Notes under the pieces: generated by a model
The model's input: the letters and a program-made list of their open reading frames with translations, nothing else
Told to the model about the DNA's origin: nothing
Database searches by the model: none
Shown here: piece by piece, positions 58,687-64,000 of the stretch
Layout: each line of letters starts with the position of its first letter
Position numbering within the stretch: position 1 is the first letter of the stretch
Made by a program: the position numbers and the translations under genes
Origin: Chromobacterium haemolyticum DSM 19808
Lineage (GTDB): Bacteria; Pseudomonadota; Gammaproteobacteria; Burkholderiales; Chromobacteriaceae
Assembly: GCF_000711885.1 (NCBI RefSeq)
Contig: NZ_KL543997.1
Location: forward strand, 21,438 to 85,437
DNA: 64,000 nucleotides
Direction of reading: 5' to 3'

Positions 58687-60642
58687 ATGAGCTATCTGCA
58701 GTTTCCCCGCCTGGCCTTTTCCGGCCAGTTCCAGTCAGATGTCTCCACCGTCAACAACGACCCGCGCCACTACGACAATGCCACCTTCGAACCGCGTTTC
58801 CAGGAATACCAACAAGCGGGAGCGGACGGGCGCACCAAAACCTATAACGGCTGGTGGCACCCCACCGGCACCGCCATCATGCGCTTCGCCAACTGCCAAG
58901 TGACCAGCTTGCGCGGGCCCAGCGGCATCCTGGTCACCAATCCGGCGCAAGACCCGCTGCTGTCCTGTAGCGTGAGCAACGCCATCGGCAAACCGTCCGG
59001 CAAGATGGTGGACCTGGACCCGGACTGGCAGCTGGCCTCCAGCATCTACGGCCTCGCGGTGTCGCTGCTCAAGCCGGACGGCACGCCGCTGATGACCGCC
59101 GACTATCAGAGCAACCCCTTCCGCGATCTGTGGTTTTCCCGCGCCCAAAGCCAGGGCGACAGCGCCGCCTCCGCCGTCTTTCAATCCGTGCTCACCAATA
59201 TCCAGTGGCATCTGGACGGTTTCGACAGCCCGCTGCTGGCGCGCCTGATCGAGTTGAGCGAACAGGACCGGCTCTCCATCCGGCTGTCCACCTACGGCTA
59301 CAGCACCGACTACAGCGATCCCGGCTTCGGTTACGGCACCGTGCTCGGCGCCATCGGTCCGGCCTATCTGGGCCAGCCGCGCTCCTTCATCCTGGGCCGC
59401 CGCTTCATGCCGACCACGCAGCAGGGCAACGACCTTGCCAGCAAGAACGGCATCGGCTGTTTCTCCTCCTGGCTGGATCAGGACACCGCCAGCCTGCAAG
59501 TGGACCTGAGCAACGCGTTGCCCCTGGACAGCCGCTTCCAGGTGGCGGCGCTGCCGTCGCTGCAATACGCCGTCCTGCACAATGAATGGACGGCGCAGGA
59601 CGCGGAGATAGGGCCTGACGACTACACCGTCATCGCCGGCGTGGACACCTCGCAAGCGCTGCAAGACCAGCAGGCCGGCATCCAATCGGTGCCGCTGACC
59701 GAGGAACAGTTGCGGCTGGCCAATCAGCCCTTGCCGCTGGCCATCGTGCAGCCGGTGGGCGTGGAGGGACGCGCCGTGGTCTGCGTGCGCGAGGCCTTGC
59801 TGGGCAACGAGGTGCGCGCTGAAGACTTCGCCATCCGCCTGGACCCCAACCATCCGGACCGAAACCACCAGCACACCCACGTTTACGCGGCGCGTTACGG
59901 TCAGCCGCTGGCCGGCGCGGCGCTGGCTTTCTGGGCCGGCGCGCCCATGCTGGACTACGGCGACACCCCCACCGACAAAACCCAGGGCACCACCCCGCGC
60001 GCGCTGTTGCCGGTCAACAACGTGCCCAACGCCGCCATCCGCATCAGCCCGGCGGAGCCGATCACCGACCAGGCCGGCCGGGCCGCCGTCACCCTGCACG
60101 GGCCGGAAAGCTTCGGCACCCCGCGCGAATACATGGACGGCCAGCTGTTCACCATCGCCTACAATCTGGCGGGCTCCGATCCGGCGCTGCAACAGCCCTT
60201 CGACAACTTCGCGGTGGTGGTTTTCAGCAGCTTCCCGCAGCCGGGCCAGGACATAGACCTGGACAATCCGCGCTGGGAAGACGTGCAGCCCATCCTGCAG
60301 CAATACGCCAACCTCTACCCGGTGATGAGCCAGGGCCTGTTCGACTTTTCCAAGCAAGCGGCAGCCGACGCCAGCGCCTTCATCATGCGCTTCGTTTTCG
60401 ACAAGCCCATCGAGGACCCGGACCAGATGCCGGTGACGCGCGATCTGTCCGCCAGCAAGCGGCGCATGCTGATCAACTACTTCCAGAACGTCATAGACCT
60501 CACCGGCAAAACCTTCGACCGCCAGCGGATGTACGGCAAGCGCTGCCCGCTGCGCCAGAGCGCGCCGCCCAGCGAGGCCGATATCGCCGCCACTCGCGGC
60601 TCTCTCAGCACAAGCAAGAGCCGCAAAGGCAACGACGCCTGA
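58687..60642 (+). CDS. VioB N-terminal-half-like protein
   Basis: A 651-residue protein resembling the N-terminal two thirds of VioB (violacein synthesis) from memory. It starts MSYLQFPRLAFSGQFQSD, with TVNNDPRHYDN, matching the VioB opening (MS-L-FPR--F-G, T-N-DP). Near the end YANLYPVMSQGLFDFSK and MPVTRDLSASKRRMLINYF (about 533-600) match the VioB segment before its ferritin-like part. Here the protein stops, and the ferritin-like half is a separate gene 37 bases on. AAGGAG precedes the ATG. It has no signal peptide. Role inferred: structural or catalytic partner of the next protein. Confidence 0.72.
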   Translation: MSYLQFPRLAFSGQFQSDVSTVNNDPRHYDNATFEPRFQEYQQAGADGRTKTYNGWWHPTGTAIMRFANCQVTSLRGPSGILVTNPAQDPLLSCSVSNAIGKPSGKMVDLDPDWQLASSIYGLAVSLLKPDGTPLMTADYQSNPFRDLWFSRAQSQGDSAASAVFQSVLTNIQWHLDGFDSPLLARLIELSEQDRLSIRLSTYGYSTDYSDPGFGYGTVLGAIGPAYLGQPRSFILGRRFMPTTQQGNDLASKNGIGCFSSWLDQDTASLQVDLSNALPLDSRFQVAALPSLQYAVLHNEWTAQDAEIGPDDYTVIAGVDTSQALQDQQAGIQSVPLTEEQLRLANQPLPLAIVQPVGVEGRAVVCVREALLGNEVRAEDFAIRLDPNHPDRNHQHTHVYAARYGQPLAGAALAFWAGAPMLDYGDTPTDKTQGTTPRALLPVNNVPNAAIRISPAEPITDQAGRAAVTLHGPESFGTPREYMDGQLFTIAYNLAGSDPALQQPFDNFAVVVFSSFPQPGQDIDLDNPRWEDVQPILQQYANLYPVMSQGLFDFSKQAAADASAFIMRFVFDKPIEDPDQMPVTRDLSASKRRMLINYFQNVIDLTGKTFDRQRMYGKRCPLRQSAPPSEADIAATRGSLSTSKSRKGNDA

Positions 60643-60679
60643 CCGTCCAACCGGCATCCCTTTCCAAGGAAACCAAGCC

Positions 60680-61774
60680 ATGCTGAAGATACGCCAAGAA
60701 CTGATGGACGAACTGCGTCAGGCCGACCACATCCAACATGTGCGGACCATGCTGGCCGGCGCGGTGCGGCTGGAGCTGTCCACCATCCCCACTTATCTGA
60801 CCGCGCTGTTCTCCATCAAGCCCGGCCAGAATCAGGAAGCGCGCGCGCTGGTGCAATCGGTGGTGGTGGAAGAAATGCTGCACATGACCCTGGCCGCCAA
60901 TACCTTGATCGCCATCGGCGGCAACCCACGCATCGTTGAAGACGGCCTGGCGCTCAATTACCCTGGGCCACTGCCGATGTGCGTGGATACCGGCCTCATC
61001 GTCACCCTCAAGGCCTTGAGCCGGCAGCAGGCGCAGGAAGTGTTCATGGAGATAGAACGTCCGGACACCCAGGCCATCCTGCCCGGCGAAACCCAGGCCT
61101 ATGTCGACAACCAGTCCGGCTTCGACTCCATAGGCCGCTTTTACCAGGCCATTCTGGAGCGGCTGCAACACCTGGAAAACCATGGCCACGACTGCTTCGC
61201 CCAACCGCGGCTGGACGAACAGGTGGACGTCAGCCAGTGGTTCCCGCACGAGGTGCCGGACTGTCCGGACGGCAAGGTCTACGACATGGCCAGCGCCCGG
61301 GCGGTGATAGACACCATCGTGCGCCAGGGCGAAGGCGTGCTGGAGGAGGACTGGATCAACCCCAAAGACGAGGCCGGCGGCGGCTACGCTCACTATTTCA
61401 AGTTTGGCGAAATCTACTACGGCAAACGGCTGATCCGGGACTATTCCAGCCCCTCCGGCTGGTCCTACACCGGGGAGCCGGTGCCGCTGGACGAAACCGG
61501 GGTGTTCAACCTGCTGCCCAACGCCGCGCTCTCAGACTACCCGGCGGGCAGCGGCGCGGCCGTCAGCGGCGCCCAGTTCTACCAGGCCTACCAAAACCTG
61601 CTGGCCGCGCTGGACCGCACCTTCAACGGCGAGCCGCGGCACTTGGACGCCGCCATCGGCATCATGTACGAGCTGAAGCTGGTGGCGCAGAAGGTGATGC
61701 AGCACCCGGTCAACAGCAGCGTGCCGGACGTGGTGGCCGCGCCGCCGTTCATGCGCCTGCATCAGTCGAGCTGA
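60680..61774 (+). CDS. Ferritin-like protein, VioB C-terminal-half-like (iminophenyl-pyruvate dimer synthase type)
   Basis: A 364-residue ferritin-fold protein (PF12902-like). Metal ligands are visible: Glu32 in RLELSTIPTYL, Glu64/Glu65 and His68 in VVVEEMLHMTLAANTL, and the second-half GEGVLEEDW and GGYAHYFKFGEIYYG. GGNPRIVEDGLALNYPGPLPM is a family hallmark. In VioB, RebD and StaD this type of domain couples two imino acid units. With the preceding protein the pair totals 1015 residues, near the size of one VioB. Its 3' end overlaps the convergent histidine-kinase gene by 26 bases. Confidence 0.82.
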   Translation: MLKIRQELMDELRQADHIQHVRTMLAGAVRLELSTIPTYLTALFSIKPGQNQEARALVQSVVVEEMLHMTLAANTLIAIGGNPRIVEDGLALNYPGPLPMCVDTGLIVTLKALSRQQAQEVFMEIERPDTQAILPGETQAYVDNQSGFDSIGRFYQAILERLQHLENHGHDCFAQPRLDEQVDVSQWFPHEVPDCPDGKVYDMASARAVIDTIVRQGEGVLEEDWINPKDEAGGGYAHYFKFGEIYYGKRLIRDYSSPSGWSYTGEPVPLDETGVFNLLPNAALSDYPAGSGAAVSGAQFYQAYQNLLAALDRTFNGEPRHLDAAIGIMYELKLVAQKVMQHPVNSSVPDVVAAPPFMRLHQSS

Positions 61775-63065
61775 GCGCCGGCAGCGTCAGGGCGGCGCAT
61801 AGCCCTCCCTCCTCGCCGGCCAGCAGCTCCAGACGGCCGCCAAAACGCCCTGCGATCGCGGAGACGATGGACAGGCCCAGGCCGCTGCCGGCGCCGGCAT
61901 GCCGCCCGCGCCAAAAGCGCTGCGCGGCCTGCTCGCGTTGAGCTGCCGTCAATCCCGGCCCCTGATCGCTCACTTCAAAACGCAAGCCCGCCTCGCTCTG
62001 CGCGGCCTCCAAACGCACCGGCGCGTCCGGCGGCGAATACCGCAAAGCGTTGTCCAGCAGATTGCGCAGCGCGGTGGCCGCCAGCGCCTGAGGCAAGGCC
62101 AGCGTGGCCTCAGGCAACGGGCCGCAGACAATGCGCCGCGGCGGCGCGGGCTCCGCGTCGCGCATCGCCAGCCGCGCCACCTCGTCTGCGCGGGCCGGCG
62201 GGCCTTCTTCCCAATCAAAAGCCCCCTCCAGCCGCGCCAACATCAGCAACTGCCCCAAAGTGTTCTGCAAACGGTCCGCTCCTTCGGCGGCATGAGCAAT
62301 CGCCTGCGCCGCGTCCGGCCCCTGGGTGATGCGCGCCACTTGCAGATGGGTCTTGATCGCCGTCAGCGGGGTGCGCAGCTCATGGGCGGCGTCGCTGGTC
62401 AAACGCCGCTCGCGTTGCAGTACCTCGCCCACGCGCCGCAGCAGCTGATTCAGGCTGTCCGCCAGCGGCAACACGTCCCGCGGCAAACCCTGAGTGGCCA
62501 CCGGCTCCAGCGCTTCCGGCGCGCGGCGCGCCAAGGCGCGGCGCAGCCGCTCCAGCGGGCTCAAGCCCCGGCTCACGCCCAGCCACAAGGCCACCAGGCT
62601 GCCGGCCAAGGCAGCGAGGAAGGGCACGGCGGCGGCCCAGCGGATATCCGTCAACATCGCGTCGCGTTCGGTCAGCCGGTCCGCCGTGGTCACCCGCAAG
62701 CCGTTGGCCACCACCGTATAGCTGCGCCAGCGCTCGCCGCGCAGGGTTTGTTCGGCATAGCCCGGCGCCGGATCAGCGCGGGTGTCCGGCGCGCCCGGCG
62801 TGCGCGCCAGCACCTCGCCGCGCACGGAAACGATCTGACAGGCAATGCCGGCGCCTATGCCCTCGAAACGCGGCACGGCGCGCGGCGGCGGCGCGGGCAA
62901 CTGCTCCATCAGCCCGGCCACCATCTGCGCGGACATCGCCAGCCGCCGGTCCAGCGTCAGCCGCATCTGCCGGTCCAGATCATGCAGCGTCCAGGCCGCC
63001 ACGCCGCCCCACAGCAGGCACAGCGACACCCCTATCCATAACAGCAAGCGCAGACGCAAACTCAT
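61749..63065 (-). CDS. Sensor histidine kinase (QseC/PmrB type)
   Basis: A 438-residue membrane kinase. First membrane helix about 6-26, a periplasmic sensor (about 27-140, one Cys in GAGIACQIV), second helix about 143-163, HAMP-like linker, dimerisation box with His228 (DAAHELRTPLTAIK), and the ATPase part with LLDNALRYSP (N box), VSDQGPGL (G1) and GSGLGLSIV (G2). It phosphorylates the response regulator encoded upstream, with which it overlaps by ATGA. The stimulus is unknown; QseC/PmrB-type kinases often sense metals, pH or cationic compounds. Confidence 0.9.
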   Translation of the reverse strand: MSLRLRLLLWIGVSLCLLWGGVAAWTLHDLDRQMRLTLDRRLAMSAQMVAGLMEQLPAPPPRAVPRFEGIGAGIACQIVSVRGEVLARTPGAPDTRADPAPGYAEQTLRGERWRSYTVVANGLRVTTADRLTERDAMLTDIRWAAAVPFLAALAGSLVALWLGVSRGLSPLERLRRALARRAPEALEPVATQGLPRDVLPLADSLNQLLRRVGEVLQRERRLTSDAAHELRTPLTAIKTHLQVARITQGPDAAQAIAHAAEGADRLQNTLGQLLMLARLEGAFDWEEGPPARADEVARLAMRDAEPAPPRRIVCGPLPEATLALPQALAATALRNLLDNALRYSPPDAPVRLEAAQSEAGLRFEVSDQGPGLTAAQREQAAQRFWRGRHAGAGSGLGLSIVSAIAGRFGGRLELLAGEEGGLCAALTLPALSSTDAGA

Positions 63066-63727
63066 TCGCCGGCCCTGCCGTAGCGATAGCCCAGGCCGCG
63101 CACCGTCTCCACCACCGCCGGCCCCAGCTTGCGCCGCAAATGGTGGATGTGCACGTTCAAGGCGTTGCTTTCAATTTCCTCGCTGTAATCATAGAGCCGG
63201 TCCTTCAGCTGCTCGGCGCTGAGAATCCGCTCCCGCGCCTGCATCAAGGCCGCCAGCAGCGCCAGTTCGCGGCGCGCCAGCGCCACCGGCCGACCGTGTA
63301 GCCAGACTTCGCCGCGCACCGGGTCCAGCCGCAGCGGACCGTCCTCGATCACATCCACGCAACGGCCGGCGGCGCGCCGGCGCAAAGCGTGCAGCCTCGC
63401 CACCAGTTCGTCCAGATCAAAAGGCTTGAGCAGATAGTCGTCCGCGCCGGCGCGCAGACCGGCCACCCGGTCCTCCACCGCGTCGCGCGCGGTCAACACC
63501 AGCACCGGCAGCGCCTCTCCGCGCGCTCGCAAGCGCGCCAGCAAGCGCATGCCGTCCTCGTCCGGCAGCCCCAGGTCCAAAATCATCAAATCGGCGTCCA
63601 GCGTCGCCAGCGCCGCCTCGGCCTGAGCCGCGCTGCCCACCGCGTCCACCGTCAGACCGTGAGCGCGCAGCCCGGCGACGATGCCCAGCGCAATCAACTC
63701 GTTGTCTTCCACCAATAACACCCGCAT
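63062..63727 (-). CDS. OmpR-family response regulator (QseB/PmrA type)
   Basis: A 221-residue regulator. Receiver domain 1-115 with phosphoacceptor Asp51 (LMILDLGLPDEDGM) and the conserved Lys in DDYLLKPFDLDELVARL. C-terminal winged helix 125-221 ending ALNVHIHHLRRKLGPAVVETVRGLGYRYG. It is first in the operon with the histidine kinase and divergent from dsbD; the 110-base gap between them contains GTTAACGGCGGCTTAA and is a natural target for autoregulation or control of dsbD. Confidence 0.92.
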   Translation of the reverse strand: MRVLLVEDNELIALGIVAGLRAHGLTVDAVGSAAQAEAALATLDADLMILDLGLPDEDGMRLLARLRARGEALPVLVLTARDAVEDRVAGLRAGADDYLLKPFDLDELVARLHALRRRAAGRCVDVIEDGPLRLDPVRGEVWLHGRPVALARRELALLAALMQARERILSAEQLKDRLYDYSEEIESNALNVHIHHLRRKLGPAVVETVRGLGYRYGRAGE

Positions 63728-63837
63728 CTCCTGCCTCCTTGTCGCCGCCAGCTTGCCGACGACGGATTATCCCATTGTTAACGGCGGCTTAATCCCCGGC
63801 ATCCAGGCTGTGCGCATTCATCGCCATGGAGACCGCA

Positions 63838-64000
63838 ATGCCGCTCATCTTCCGCAGCCTGTTGCTGCTGCTTTTTCTCTGGATGCCCGCCGCCCAGGCG
63901 CAAACCGGTTTTTTGCCGCCGGAACAGGCCTTCCGCCTCAGCGTCAGCGAGTTGGGCGACGGACAAGTCCGCCTGCGCTGGGACATCCGCGACGGCTATT
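63838..64000 (+). CDS. dsbD: Thiol:disulfide interchange protein DsbD, N-terminal fragment (3' end beyond window)
   Basis: The first 54 codons of a secreted or membrane protein: signal peptide MPLIFRSLLLLLFLWMPAAQ, then FLPPEQAFRLSVSELGDG and VRLRWDIRDGYY, which is the opening of the DsbD N-terminal immunoglobulin-like domain. DsbD carries reducing power from thioredoxin to periplasmic proteins. GGAG lies six bases before the ATG; an in-frame ATG at 63826 is an alternative. Only the fragment is in the window. Confidence 0.78.
   Translation, partial: MPLIFRSLLLLLFLWMPAAQAQTGFLPPEQAFRLSVSELGDGQVRLRWDIRDGY

Noticed and set aside
56909-61774. The violacein operon itself (vioABCDE)
   Set aside because: The flavoenzyme is a BBE-type oxidase, not VioA; VioB is split; no VioC/VioD hydroxylases or VioE follow. 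It is a related but distinct cluster.
1-64000. tRNA or rRNA genes
   Set aside because: No cloverleaf with a convincing T-loop and anticodon arm and no rRNA-like conserved stretches were noticed by eye; a tRNAscan run would settle this.

Overview
The window looks like a chromosomal segment of a high-GC betaproteobacterium of the Chromobacterium type. The evidence is a DUF3460 gene, a tol-pal cluster, purE/purK/purC, a fosA-family gene, a family of about 142-bp palindromic intergenic repeats and a VioB-related gene pair. The genus is inferred from gene content and codon style, not from a marker gene. I see no rRNA, tRNA, CRISPR array, complete insertion sequence or prophage.

Layout. 1-4793 (-): N-terminal part of a giant repeat surface protein with a DUF4347 domain. 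5157-9287: rsmJ, then a small accessory cluster (DUF6058 protein, cytochrome P450, antibiotic-biosynthesis-monooxygenase-like protein) divergent from an ArsR-type regulator, and an unknown gene. 9288-10275: no gene, but the first copy (A) of a structured dispersed repeat. 10276-11241: isochorismatase-family and VOC genes. 11303-26582 (-): a 12-gene, tightly overlapping exopolysaccharide operon whose order matches Pseudomonas psl A to K, with a hexapeptide acyltransferase between J and K. 26809-27718: DUF3460 and an O-methyltransferase. 27985-32219: tolR-tolA-tolB-pal-cpoB without tolQ. 32553-35720: RCC1-like lipoprotein and secreted subtilase. 36037-40756: CPBP protease, purE-purK, a fosA-alkD insert, purC. 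40989-45320: hydrolases, an acetyltransferase, the second structured repeat (B), a methyltransferase, a solitary lysozyme. 45411-50021 (-): lipoproteins, an AAA ATPase, an S1/P1 nuclease and the CsgG/DUF4810/GNA1162 lipoprotein operon. 50245-53798 (-): tauABCD. 54063-56672 (-): secreted glucoamylase. 56909-61774 (+): berberine-bridge-type FAD oxidase, VioB-N-like protein and VioB-C-like ferritin-fold protein. 61749-63727 (-): two-component system. 63838-64000 (+): start of dsbD.

How the genes work together. The psl-like operon encodes a whole Wzx/Wzy-type pathway: lipid-linked initiation, GDP-mannose supply, four glycosyltransferases, flippase, polymerase, periplasmic co-polymerase, outer-membrane export and a trimming hydrolase. 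With the giant adhesin it suggests a biofilm or attachment capacity. The tau operon scavenges sulfur from taurine. The Tol-Pal set maintains the envelope.

Most interesting. (1) At 56.9-61.8 kb the two halves of a VioB-type (bis-indole/iminophenyl-pyruvate dimer synthase) protein are encoded by two adjacent genes behind a bicovalent-FAD oxidase rather than a VioA/RebO-type amino-acid oxidase; this looks like an undescribed small biosynthetic pathway. (2) The 250-320 bp repeats at 9.9 and 43.4 kb keep an 8-bp stem through five compensatory base-pair changes around a conserved loop, pointing to a structured RNA. (3) The 142-bp palindromic elements show arm covariation, and one supplies the C-terminus of the PslK-like flippase.
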